Made by a program: the position numbers and the translations under genes
Shown here: piece by piece, positions 35,814 to 47,735 of the stretch
Layout of the letters: every line of letters begins with the position of its first letter
Position numbering within the stretch: the stretch's first letter is position 1
Assembly (NCBI GenBank): GCA_039720395.1
Contig: JBBPBK010000059.1
Span: 291,352-355,351, forward strand
Source of the DNA: Liquidambar formosana
Taxonomy: Eukaryota; Streptophyta; Magnoliopsida; Saxifragales; Altingiaceae
Reading direction: 5' to 3'
Length of the DNA: 64,000 nucleotides
The notes under the pieces: model-generated
What the model saw: only the letters and a program-made list of their open reading frames with translations
Databases searched by the model: none
Told to the model about the DNA's origin: nothing

Positions 35814-38800
35814 CATTGGCTTGGCATCCGTTCCATGAAGAATATTTCGTGAGTGGGAGTTTTGATGGGTCCATTTTCCTTTGGCTTGTTGGGTAATCTC
35901 TATTCCTGATTCAGATCACTATGTTTAATGGTTGCACTAATTTTTCTTCTTCTTTGTCATGCTTTTCCAGATCTCAAGGTCTTGGATGCATCAAATGCAT
36001 TTTCATGTCATACTTAAATTCTTCACTACTAGTTGTATACTGTGCAGTTTGTGGAACATGTTTTGCAGAAGAAATAATGTCTAGGAAGGACCAAGAGCCA
36101 TGGTCGTTGCTTATTTGATCTGATTTTGAAGTGTAATGCTGTAAACTTGAAACTGGATTTAGATGAAAATCTCACTTGGAAGGCATTTAGTTTGCATCCT
36201 TCTTGGATTTGGATTCTCTGTTGAGTTATACATGCTGATCACGCAATGTGTAATTTAGTTACAAAGAAGAGTGTACTTAGAAAATATAAAAGCCCTCTTT
36301 AATATTCTAATAAAATTACCAAATTCCTAGTCCAGTTAGAATAGATCTTTTGACTACACTATGTATATGATTAGTTACCAATGGTGTGTAATATGGTTAC
36401 AAAGAAGAGTGATATTCTAACAAAATGAACAAACTCCTGGGCCAGTTAGAATAGATTATTTGACTAAAGTGTGTATGATTAGTTACTAATGGCCTTGTTG
36501 TTTTTATATCCTTGCTGCCTCCTGTAATGGGAGATTGCAGGATTAACTGAATAGAAAAATAATGAAATCCCATTCCTATATGCAGTATTAAGATTTAACT
36601 GACCAATCTTAATATATCATAAAGATAAAAAAAAAGAACATCTAATGTACTAAGATGATGGCTATAGAAAGCTTATCTTGATGGAAAACTGCCCTAAAGA
36701 AAAATAGAGAAACAATGAATCCAGTGATCTAGTTCATTTTTTACTTCTCACTTTCCCTTTGAAAAGATTTACCTTTTAGACATTGCATGTAGTATTTATA
36801 AACTGCTAGTCAAGTAATAAGTTATTAACCTTACATAACTATAAAAATGAAAATTATCGCCGATGAAGACTGAAAGAGGAAAGATATAAGATAAACATTC
36901 TCGTAGGGTTTTTCTGTTGTAGACATGGACCTATGAGGCACCTATTAAGAGTTTCATCTGCTTAAAAGTTAAATTGTTAAAACAAACATAGGGGATATTG
37001 AACTTTAATTGATATTTAACTGTTTATCTTTAAAGCATTAGAAGAAACTAATATGCCAATAGAATTAATTTTTAATTTTTATTTTTTAAAACAAAGAGAA
37101 CAGGGAAAAAGTTCGATGTATCTGTTTGATATATATTCCTTGTCTACTATAGGAAGAGTTTCACAATGCTTGAAGATTTTATGGAGCTGATTTGAAATGT
37201 ATCCAATATGAAAATGCTTGGGGATAAAAGTTCTAAAAATGTATAAAAACTACATACGTTATAGGAAGAGTTGAGATCTTTTGGAGTAAGTTGATGAGTC
37301 GGAGTGTATTTCTTGTGAGAGAATTTGAAGCGATATAATTAGTGTGAAAAATATATAAATTACAGGAAGTGAGGATATTTTGATATTTAATATTGTTGGG
37401 TTTTTCCTAAGTACCCACATTTTTTTGAGGAAGATGAAAAATTAAGATTAGTACGGTTTTGGTTCACCATGTGGCAATAAAGTGAAACTTAGGCCTCTCT
37501 CTATGATCAATCAAAGACAACTGATGGTTCACTACAACCTTTTCAACTTTTGTTATTCCTCATGTTTGTTTTTTGATAAGTTTATAGCTGCATTGATCCA
37601 CAAATTAGTTTCAGGCTTTGGGATTCTATTCTCTTGTTGAGTGCCGTTAATATGATTTATTGCTGCATCTTGGGCACCGAATTTCAGATTGTTCTTGTAA
37701 CTCATGACCACTAAAAAGATATTCTGATGCACAGGCATGAAACTCCCCAGGTTGAAATTCCTGGTGCACATGATAATAGTGTGTGGGATCTTGCATGGCA
37801 TCCAATTGGATATATTCTTTGCAGGTAAACTCAAATTTCTTCTTTTTTATGATTTACATGTGTGATGATAGTGCATTTTTTTTCAATTGATACTAAGAGG
37901 CATCTTAGTTGAGGTACATTGTTCTTATATGTAATTTGTAGTCTTATAACTACTCTTTTATGGTGGACTATATTTTGGTACTGGTCTGAGTTTGGGCCAC
38001 AACTCATTCAATTGATAGGGATAATTTTTCTTCTGATAAGAAATGAAAATTTTGGAGGGAAGCTTTTGGAACTAAACTTTTTAATTGCTATTTGGCTAAG
38101 CTTTCTGATTAGGGTGCATGGAGTCTTTTGGTGCTATTTGATTCTGAGGATTGAAGACCATATCTAGTGGCAAGATTGAACTACACTATTGATTTCTTCT
38201 TTTACTGAATTTATGTAGGTCCAAGTAACCAACTACCAAAAGAAAACCAATTAAGGAGTTGAAACTTGAGTTCTTAATAATCATTAAATTTTATTTGTAT
38301 CCATGACGAGTGGATCCCTGTTTCTATTTGTAGCTTCTTTGCAGGTTTCTTTCAATGAGAGGCCTTTAGTTTGATATTATTAATGGCGGGATCATTGCTG
38401 TGCTGTTTTGAATCCGTTTTGTATGGTACAACAGATGGTTGTTTTTTATTTAGTTTATAGAATTATAATGGTAGACATTGCATGGAAGTCGTAGTTTAAT
38501 CTATTTGTGAACTTCTAATGAGCTTAGGCCACTTCTCCAGTTACTAATCTTGTATGGTTTCTTATGCAGTGGTAGCAATGATCATACAACAAAATTTTGG
38601 TGCAGAAATAGGCCTGGAGATACTGCTCGTGATAAATTCAACATGGGCCAGAACCAAGGTTGTTATCATTTCGCCCGATCAATTAATGTTATGTTTCTTG
38701 TCTCCTTTACATTTGTTAGGTGAAAGTTCAACTTGTAGGATTGCATGGACCAATTGGAGTACTTTTGTAATTAGAAGGCTACTCAGTGCTAATTTTGCAA

Positions 38801-41023
38801 ATGTGCTTGAGCTAATTTTTTGTGTCTTTTCATTGGCATATTCTCTACAATTCTGAAATTTGACTTCAGAAGGAATATCTATGCTAATCCTAATTGTTGT
38901 AATATCTACAGGTTATGGTGAGCAAAACCCTGCTTTTGCTGGTCGCATGCCCAATTTCATGGTATTTGAAGCCCCAACAACTCCAGGACCATTTGCTCCT
39001 GGATTGACGCGAAATGAGGGAACAATTCCAGGTGTTGGAGTTGCAATGCCATTATCCATCTCATCTCTGGATACATCATCTCATGGAGAACAGAAGCAAC
39101 CTCATCCAGGCTCAATGCCACTAGGGGCCCCTCCACTCCCACCTGGTCCTCATCCATCTCTTCTTGCTGCCAATCGGCAGCAAGCATATCAACAAAACCC
39201 TCAACAAATGCCACACCACCACAACCAGGGACTCCCACAGCAAATGGCCTCTTTGCCTCTGCCGCCTCCAAACATGCAGCAGCTGCAGCCTCCATCCCAT
39301 TTACCCCTGCTTCCACATCCTCATTTAGGTCGCCCTCCACCACAGCTAGCTCCGCTTGGTATGCCCCAATCTTCGATGCCAGGATCGATGCCCATGCCCT
39401 CAATGCCTACATCACTTACCCTGCCGATGCCTGGTCCAATGGTATTGATTTGTGTGCAGCTTTACCTCTCAATTTTTGCTATAATTTCTCTTTGGGGCTG
39501 GGTCCATCTATGGTACCGAATTTAACAATTTGTTTTCTTCCCTTAGGCTGCGTTTGGTTTGTGTGAATGGAATGGAAATGGAATGAGAATGAGAATGGTC
39601 ATTCCATTTCAATGTTAGTAAAGGGTGGGAAAGGAATGGATGGGATCCACCTTTTGTAATTTCATTCCCTAAAAGGTGGGAATGGCCATTCATCTTTATT
39701 TGGGGAGGAATGGCTATTCCCTCCATGGAATCACCATTCCATTATTGGTCAACCAAACACTCCAAAATTGTTAGTAATGGAATCACCATTGCATTCTCAC
39801 TCCCATTCCTTCATACCAAACGCAGCCGTAATGTAAAATGGGATAATCATCATTTCATGACTAAATCAAGTGTCTTCTAGCAAGTCATTTGCTTAATGAT
39901 GAAATAGAGGGCATCCCCCACCACATGTTGATGCTTTGAAGTGTGATTGACAACTGTGAAACATGGAATTGGTGGTGAAATTCGAGTGGGGTCCTTTCTG
40001 GCTACTGCATTTTAACACATGCGTTCACTTCCCATTGTGCAGGGAATTAGTTAGCCATTTCATGAAAAAGGAAAGAATATGTTTTTGCTTCATGAAACAA
40101 GGATATTCTAGTTATTAGATCTAACGACCTTTTAATGGGGTACTGGAACTGGCCCTTGCTATTTTCCTCTTATATACTAAAATTTCGAACATCTGCTAAA
40201 TGACATATTTCTGCCTTCAGGGGATGCATGGTACAATGAATCAGATGGTTTCTCCATTGCCACAAGGCCATTTTATGGGCATGAATCCGATGCATTCAGG
40301 ATCCTTACCGACCAGTGGTGTACCTCCAGTGGGAGGTTTTCTGAATGGGATGCCAAACATCCAGGGCCTACAGAATGCAGGGGGTCAACAGATGTATCCG
40401 CAAGGTGGTGCATTCAATCGGGCACAAGCTGGACAGATGCCATTGATGCCAGGGCTTAATCCCTACCAGGTAAGGTAGAGGCTTGTTGTTGCTGTTATTT
40501 ACTGCTTGCCCTATTGCTTCAGGTATCTCATCTGTGACAGAGGGGGTCTAGTTATCAACACTAGAATTTTTCAGAATTTTTGTTAGCCAGATGAATTTCA
40601 CCAGTCTAGCCGTCTGACCAGCATCTATCAATAGCTAAAACTGTAATTTATCATAAGAAACTTACAAGTACCATCTAATCACATTCATAAGTTTACAGTC
40701 AGAAGCATTTTTAATAAACACCCTTAATTCATGCGGTTCTCACATAGTTCTCTAGTCTTAGATTTCTATTGTTTTTCATTAATGCTATGTTTTTTTTTTT
40801 CTTCATTCATACCTCCTTTTTGGGGTGGTTTAGGTCGTCTTTGGAATGATAAATTGTTCCAGCTGAAGCTTATGTTTTTTACCTTTGCACTTGTTAATTG
40901 CAGTCTGGGAATCCAAATGCAACTGGAATGGGGACATATGCATCAAACAGTAATCTACCATCTGGTATGCCTCAACCGCCACTACCACCAGGTCCTCCAC
41001 CTCATGGCCAAGCACCTCAATAG
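35814..41023 (+). CDS. FY: FY/WDR33-like polyadenylation factor, 3' exons only
   Basis: Six exons with matching GT/AG borders and compatible phases: 35,814-35,892; 37,735-37,824; 38,570-38,658; 38,912-39,441; 40,221-40,469; 40,904-41,023 (stop TAG). The first three encode the last WD40 repeats ([46 protein letters not shown]). The rest is the Pro/Gln/Met-rich tail with two PPLPP motifs (GAPPLPPGP and PQPPLPPGP), the sites by which Arabidopsis FY binds the WW domain of FCA. FY is the plant WDR33/Pfs2 subunit of the mRNA 3'-end processing complex in the nucleus. The upstream WD40 exons are not recognisable between the NBS-LRR gene and 35,814, so the gene appears 5'-truncated, or its first part lies beyond a long intron. 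Confidence 0.85.
36246..36490 (+). repeat. Tandem duplication inside an FY intron
   Basis: gtgtaatttagttacaaagaagagtg...ccagttagaatagat...gattagttac at about 36,249-36,378 is followed directly by a second, shorter version at about 36,385-36,490. Intronic, no coding effect. Confidence 0.7.
39546..39827. mobile_element. Tourist-like MITE in an FY intron
   Basis: Inverted ends ggctgcgtttggtttg and accaaacgcagcc, with repeated gaatgg/ccattc runs inside. The FY partial copy (near 45,125-45,140) keeps the empty site (gccctcaatgtaaaatgg). Comparison implies a 3-bp target duplication of the TTA/TAA type, slightly mutated, fitting PIF/Harbinger-type MITEs. Confidence 0.75.
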
Positions 41024-41819
41024 TAACATGTAAAGAGTCTTTATTGCATCATAGTAGCGCTGTTGGCTGGAACAAAGGGAAAGCAGAATTCTCTCTCATG
41101 AACAGATTTTACCATTGTTTGTCCTTGTGGATTTGAAATTTTCTTTTGTTTTGCGTTTCCTAAACTGTTTTGCGTTTCCTATGATTAAATTTTATTTACA
41201 AAAAGGAAAAAAAAATGTAGAGATAAAAAAACTGATTCGGTATTTAATGAGGTGGCGTTTACTGATGAGCATATCGCTATATATTTGATTATCTGCAAAT
41301 GTTTTTTGCCATTATTATTCATATTAACGACACTGTTCATAAGTTAGGATCAAAAGAATCTCAATTATCTGTGGCTTCTCACCCACTCCTTAGGCAATGA
41401 AGCCAGTCACCTTCCCTAATGGAAAGTACATGGTGGCTATACCATCCAGGCCAAGAATAACAAGCCACTAACAGATGTATAAACAATAAATTTGGATTGG
41501 GGGTGGCTATTGTCACCCCACAAAATCCTCTTCACTCCCCTCTACTTTATTCCCAACTTAAAATTTATGAAATTTTTAAAATTTTTCTAGAGCCAACCCC
41601 AGTACTCCGGGAATTCCCTCATTCCCATTTAGGAGTTTTGCGTGTTGGGGGTGGGAGGAGATCGATAGTAAATAGGAAAGTTAAATATGCCTTTAATAGT
41701 AAAAGTGCACTAGGGTAAATGGTAATAACATTTTGTTTTAAATGGTGGGGGTTGGAGCGTGTTTGAAGAACACGATTTAATAGTAAAAGCGCAACAGGCC
41801 TCGATTTGGATTCTGGGAA
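41024..41819. other. FY 3' flank
   Basis: Probably holds the FY 3' UTR at its start. A half foldback end (ggtggctattgtcacccca at about 41,502) and two near-identical ttaatagtaaaagygca stretches (41,692 and 41,778) show an older, broken element. No gene. Confidence 0.5.
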
Positions 41820-42223
41820 GAGGGAGGTTATTGCCACCACATAAAATACTCTAAGCCTCTCATTAGTTTACTCTTTTTAGGATTTTATAAAAAATATAAA
41901 AGGTTTTTATGAAAACTAGTCATGTTGTCCACTTGAAAACATTATTAACTTTGTAATAGAAAGTTTTTTCAAAATTTGTCATTTAAGTGGACTTTTTGGT
42001 CATTTATAATCTCTATTACATTTTCCATGAAAAATTGTCAAAAAGTCTACTTGAATGATAGATTTTGAAAAAATTTTCTTCTACAAAGTTGTCCGGAATG
42101 ATGTTTTCTATTAGGTTATGTGATTAGTTTTTGTAAAAACTTTTTATATTTTCATAAAACCTTAAAAAATATAAACTAAGTGGGAGGTTTAAAGTATTTT
42201 ATGTGGTGGCAATAGCTTGATCT
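41820..42223. mobile_element. Palindromic foldback element (Mutator-like MITE)
   Basis: 404 bp with ends ggttattgccaccacata and tatgtggtggcaatagc, self-complementary across most of its length. It is flanked by a perfect 9-bp direct repeat, ttctgggaa (41,811-41,819 and 42,224-42,232). Same family as 11,734-12,143. Confidence 0.88.
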
Positions 42224-42808
42224 TTCTGGGAATTATGTGGAAATCGAAGAACGAGTGAAAATATTATGAAAAAATGTCATCTAAGAAGTATCTTTTTTTA
42301 TTCACAATAAGTTTTGAATTTTCATGTAAGATTTAAGAATTTTCTTCTTGCAATTTCCAACAAGAAAAGGAAAATAAATTGGATCGTTCTAAGCATTTGG
42401 GAAAATCCTTGTTGATGTTTCATATGCTGCGGGCTTCTCTAAAGATTCCTTTCCTACCATTAGGGCCCCATTGGAATACAGAATTAGAATTCGAGTAAGG
42501 AATATCGAAAGATTGCTTTCGCCATTGATTCAATGGGTTTTAATGGTATCAAGAACAGTTACACTTAAATTTGAAATGTGGAGTCAAAAGGGGTGGGCAG
42601 AATCTATTTTTACTTAAATGTAATCTTGCGGTACATTTCCTCCCCTTTTTTTTTTATTTTTTATTTTTATCACCAACAAAAAGATTACTCCCCTTTTATT
42701 GGATCACCAACAAAAAGATACTTCATTAATGAAGCAAAAAGATTGCAAAAGAATGAGGTTAAGGTGTCCGCACTTGAAAACGTGAAAGCACCTCCAATTA
42801 AAAAAAAA

Positions 42809-43146
42809 GGTAAATGGTGAACAATGGGGGTCAGCAAGTAACCCCTTATATTTTAATTTTATTAATGTGTCTTTTTTATGTTTTAATTTTTGTCAATATG
42901 TCCCACCGTCACTTGTCGTTGATGAAATTTGACCAAAATTAGTCATGTCGCCTAAAATGCCCTTAACCAAAGGGTGTATGTGATGGGGAGGGTGTAAGAC
43001 ATATGAATCTTTTCACGTTTATTGTTAATGGTGTTAAACCAATTAAATCTTCAGTTGAACTAAGAGATACATTGATAATATTAAAATATAAGAGGGAGGG
43101 GTTATTCGTTGACCCCCATACTTCAGGGGTTTTCTACAATTTACCC
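42809..43146. mobile_element. Inverted-repeat MITE flanked by TTAAAAAAAA
   Basis: The left end (ggtaaat, then gggggtcagcaagtaacccc...atattttaat) pairs with the right end (atattaaaatat...ggggttattcgttgaccccc, then atttaccc). The inverted repeats are about 50-70 bp. The flanks are tt plus nine A on the left and tt plus eight A on the right, compatible with a 9-10 bp target duplication. No coding capacity. Confidence 0.65.
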
Positions 43147-43429
43147 TTAAAAAAAAGAAGATGGTTTACATTTTCTTTATCCCTCTTACACATTATGCAC
43201 CCTTGCGGAGAAAAGCAAGAAAATACTCTTGAAACATTTTCTTCATCCCTCTTGCAGCGATAAACCTTTCAAGAACTCAGTTGTCCAAAAGCACCCTAGT
43301 GGCACTCTCTTCTTGGATTGCGTAATCCGATGCCCTAACATACTAACAGAGTAATTTGGAAGGAGATTTTCTAACCGAGTTGATTTCATATGGGATTTCC
43401 CTCTTTGATCATTTCAAAACTTCAGGCAA

Positions 43430-43890
43430 GATGACAAACCCATCTCTGTCTTCCTCCAACAAACTTCAGGCTCTCTTGGTATTGAGGCTATTCTACATCC
43501 TGATTGCCTCTTACTTTCACAACATCAGTATGTCAAGTCTCTTCTTCAAAAATCCAGAATGGCCACATCCAAACCAATTCACACAGATATACAAGTCTTA
43601 ATACTTTCCAAAAAAATGGTGGAACTCTATTGTCCAATCCTACTCATTATAGACAGGTTGTTGATTCTCTCCAGTACTCAACTTTAACTTGACCAAATAT
43701 TATGTTCTCAGTCAATAAGGTTTGCCAATTTATACATCAACCAACGAAAGATCATCGGAGTACTGTCAAACACATTTTGTATTACCTCCAATACGATCGA
43801 GACTATGGCCTCCTGCTCTCCAAACGAAGCTCCAATGATTTACCATGCCATATAGATCCGATCCATCTCGCTTTCGCTTCCATTTAGTTT
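43430..43890 (+). mobile_element. Ty1/Copia reverse transcriptase fragment
   Basis: In changing frames one can read the end of the Copia reverse transcriptase region: SLGIEA, LSQHQYVKSLLQKSRMA, NPTHYRQVVDSLQYSTLT, then NIMFSVNKVCQFIHQPTKDH and a YLQ-like stretch. This order is typical of Copia pol between reverse transcriptase and RNase H. Several frameshifts and a stop after STLT show a dead fragment. No LTR was found nearby. Confidence 0.8.
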
Positions 43891-44516
43891 CTATGCTATT
43901 TGTTTAAATTTCTAACATCATGTAAGATAAATTAAATAAATAAGATATCAACTACATAGAAGCGAAAACGGGATAGATAGGATCTATATGGCATCGTAGG
44001 TCACAAATAAATAACTAACAAAACATACCAATAGGAGTTGGAAGTGTAACCATTATAGTGATGCTTTTGCCTGTGAGAATAGAAAATCCTAACAGCCCAT
44101 GGTGCTACACTCAACCTTCCTAACTTCTAGGTGATGGGATTCCTTAACACACAATGAAATATATAATTGGCCAGGTGACAACCACGACCCCTAAGTTTTT
44201 AAATCAACTTATCATAAGTCCTATGAGTTAAGACACATAAAATCAAATCCCTATACTCATTAAACCTCACTAATATTACTAAATTATATTCAATCAAACA
44301 GTTAAAACATATTTACCATCATTGACAAAAACCACTTGATCTATGTGTCCCACTTTTACAAGACACAATTAATTTAGAATTTTATCAAAATAAAATATAA
44401 ACTACAGAATACAAAATGGTACTAGCGATTTGTTTACTACTTTAGCTAGTAAAATGACATTTAACAAAAAATAAAAATAAAAATAAATAAATAGTTAGCT
44501 AGCTATGCATGTGAGT
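43891..44516. other. Gene-free sequence
   Basis: AT-rich, with no recognised feature. The inverted words gatttaccatgccatatagatcc (43,837) and ggatctatatggcat (43,980) form a short hairpin-like pair about 120 bp apart. Confidence 0.5.
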
Positions 44517-44811
44517 ACTCCTACTCCAAGGGTATTAGTTATTTTTTAGCTATTTCAAATTTTTTATTAATAAAATTTATTTTTTTAATTATCTGGTGAG
44601 AGAAAATGATACAAAAAGAGAGGGAAATTGTCATTTTTTAACTATAAATAATTTAGCTAGTAAAGATTCGTTAACTAAATATAACTAGTCAAAATGATAA
44701 TAGCTAAAATAGCTAGCCATTTAACTAGCCCATTGAAGATAGAAAAATATATTTTGACTAATTAAAAAAGTCAAAGGGATTAGATAGCTAACCCCTTGGA
44801 GATGCTCTTAT
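44517..44811. mobile_element. MITE-like element bordering the FY partial copy
   Basis: Starts near ctccaagggtattagttat and ends with the inverted form agctaaccccttggagatgctc. The interior is AT-rich with many tagcta words. The right end abuts the first FY-derived base, so it marks the 5' border of the FY partial copy. Confidence 0.5.
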
Positions 44812-44814
44812 TTA

Positions 44815-46165
44815 TCAAAATCCTCAACAAATGCCACAGCAAATGGCCTCTGTGCCTCTGCCGCCTCCATCCCATCTACCTCTGTTTCCACATCCACATT
44901 TACCTCGCCCTCCACCACAACCAACTCCACTTGGTATGCCTTTAACCATCCCATCTTCGATGCAGGGATCTATGCCCATGCCTTCCTCAATGCCAACATC
45001 ACTTCAACTGCCAATGCCTGGTCCAATGGTATTTTTTTGTGTGCAGCTCTACCTCTATCAATATTTGCTATAATTTCTCTTTGGGGCTGGGGCCATCTAT
45101 GGTACTGAATGTAACCGTTTGTTTGCTGCCCTCAATGTAAAATGGCATAATCATCATTTCATGAGTAAATCAAATGTCTTCTCGCATGTCGTTTGCTTTC
45201 TCTTGAAACAGAGGGCATCCCCCAGCACATGTTGATGCTTTGGGGTGTGATTGACAACAATGAAACATGGAATTGGAGGTGAAATTTGGGTGGGGTCGCT
45301 TCTGGCTACTGTATTTTTACATGCTCTCTCTTCCTGTTATGTAGAGGAATAAGTTGGCCATTTCATGAAAAAAAGAAAGCACATGTTTTCTGCTTCACAA
45401 TACCCCTCCTTATTGTTATGTTATTAGATCTAATGATTAGGGATGGCAATAAACCCGACAAAGTGGGTAATCTCCCCCATCACATCCCTATTGGCATGGG
45501 GTTGGGGAGCAAATAAATAGAGTAAGGGCGGGTTTGGGGAGAAAGTAAAATCCCGTGTCAAATTTGGGACGGGATATGGTTTAAGGTCGCCCCGCCCTGC
45601 CCCGAATATGTGTAAATATTAGTGTTTTTTAATATCATTCATGTTTTCTTAAATTCCACATTAGTTACTTCTTCTTCATAATTTTATATCTATGTTTAAA
45701 TTCTTTTAGCACTTGCTTCTACAAAATCATAAAAAGGTAAAAACTTGAATGGAATGTGTGATTTAAGATTGGTTTTTTCTTTCCCTTTTTAAATAGAACT
45801 TGTTTTCTATTAATGTAAATGGCCTGACAAAACCCGCCCCACCCCACATTTTCGTTGCCCTGCATGCCCCGTCCCGACATAGGGTTGGAGTAGGTTTGGG
45901 AAGATATTATCTTTAATGGGACAGGATTGGGATAAAGGTGCCCCATCCCCAACCTGTTCTGTTGCCATCCCTACTAATGACATCTGAAATGTGGAACTGG
46001 AACTGGAACTAGCTCTTGCTATTTTTCTCTTATATACTAGCTGAAGTTTCAAACATCCGCTAAATGACATATTTCTGACTGATACAATGAATCAGATCAA
46101 TGGTTTCTCCATTGCCACGAGACCATTTTATGGGCATGAATATTCCAATGCACTTTGGATCGATA
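44815..46165 (+). pseudogene. Partial FY copy, broken
   Basis: 44,815-45,028 matches the 3' half of the large FY exon (QNPQQMP...MPGPM) with its GT donor. The intron follows (matches 39,442-40,220 without the Tourist-like MITE), and then a remnant of the next exon at about 46,075-46,160. The acceptor of that exon and its first codons are deleted, and the match stops at about 46,165, so no FY product can be made. Intron retention shows DNA-level duplication. A hAT element has been inserted in the intron. Confidence 0.85.
45438..45973. mobile_element. Non-autonomous hAT-type element
   Basis: 536 bp with inverted ends tagggatggcaa and ttgccatcccta, and C/G-rich runs of the gggttggg/cccgcccc type. 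It is flanked by 8-bp direct repeats ctaatgat (45,430-45,437) and ctaatgac (45,974-45,981). The functional FY intron has the single empty site ctaacgac near 40,122. An 8-bp target duplication is the hAT mark. Confidence 0.85.
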
Positions 46166-46169
46166 CGAA

Positions 46170-46516
46170 ACTTCTGATGAATAGGAAAATCCTTGGGTCT
46201 CTCCGCAGACTCTGCCTCCTCCTAGATTTGTTGCCAAGAAGAGATTAATGACATTGACTCTCTTTAGAAAGAAGAGTTAGTTGGTTCCATCCAAACCTTT
46301 GAACCAAACTTTCCCCCAAATACAAGAGTCTAAGAAACAAGAAAACTATGAATGAGGAGTCAAGAAGACCTTGCCCTTAATGCTAGGAAGTTTTTAAAAA
46401 AAGCTAGGGGTAGTGTTTCTAGTTCTAGGAAGAACAGTGGCGCTATTGATGGGCAGTTCAATGGTGGTTCTAGTACTAGCAATTATTTGGCCAAATATTA
46501 CCTCGTGTTGATGGGC
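46170..46516. other. Junction between the FY partial copy and the right duplication
   Basis: An open stretch of 64 codons at 46,352-46,546 looks like low-complexity Ser-rich sequence of unknown origin. A direct repeat, gatgggcagttcaatgg, occurs at about 46,447 and 46,510, right at the left edge of the large duplication. Confidence 0.45.
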
Positions 46517-47735
46517 AGTTCAATGGAGTTTGGACAATTGATATAAGGGAACGCCAGCATGAAACGGTGGGTATTGCATGTCAATATGTGATGAACAGTC
46601 CCTATTCCATTGCAATAGCCATTCACGAAAGAGGATCGATCCTAACTGGCCTCTAGATTTTCTATATATTTTTTTCACCATTTTTCATGTCCTAACTACT
46701 TTGTCATAGTGTTCGCATGTGAATGGGAAAGGTGGGTTTACAATATAGTCATGTGTGACCATCACACCATAGTAATGAGTGCACATGATGTTAACAGAAT
46801 TCGTTTTCTTTTTGTATAAAACTTTGCTGCCTCCATTATATTCAACTACCAATCAACTCTTTGATTATAAGTTCTAATTTACCTCATCTTTTTTCCGGAA
46901 GTATAAAAGAAAGAAAATGCTTGTCTCTCCTGATATATATGTTAGAGTTGGCTTTTTATATACTAACCTCATTAGATGTATCATTCTGTTTGTGTCTTTA
47001 CTATGAGGTGCATTGATGAAATATTGGAGGAAACTAAATATATAGGTTGTTTTTTTAGTTGGAAAATGTTAATTATTTATGTAATCCTTTTTCTGACTTT
47101 TTAAATCTTTAATATCATTATATCCAGTGTTGGCCTTCTACCATCCATTAAGACCTTCAAAACTTCTTTTATTATAAAGATAATGTTACTCACAAGAACT
47201 TGTTTTCGCTTCTTCAACTCTAATTCTATTACATGAAGTGAGTCCCAATTGGGTTTTCCATTTTTATTTGCTACATGTATTATAATTATTTTCTATGTTT
47301 GCCCCTTATCTTGGCACTATTTTGCAGATTTCTTCACCAGTGCATATATCTTTTGGAATATTTATATCTTGCATTTCAAATTTTTTAGTCACAATGAAGC
47401 ATAGTTATCAGAACGGTTGAGTGGGTGAATTGATGAACTGAACCCCATTTCGGTTTGATTTTACAATTGGATTGTTTATGCACCCGAATCGTCCATAACT
47501 GGATTGAACCGCCTGAATTGGTGAAATATCCATTTAAGCATTGGAAATCACATAGTTAAACCGGTCCTCTTTCTACAGTGTCTCAAAAAAATTTACACAA
47601 TTTGAGCATATGGAGACTCAAACAGCAAACTAAACCATGAAGAAAGCTCTAACGCCACTGCTGCACACATTTGCCTTGGTTTAATAATTGAAATATGTAT
47701 TATGTAAGGGTTGTAAAGGACATATCAAATAAAAT

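Noticed and set aside
38957..39403. 148-codon minus-strand frame
   Set aside because: Antisense shadow of the Pro/Gln-rich FY exon, which has clear splice sites and homology on the plus strand.
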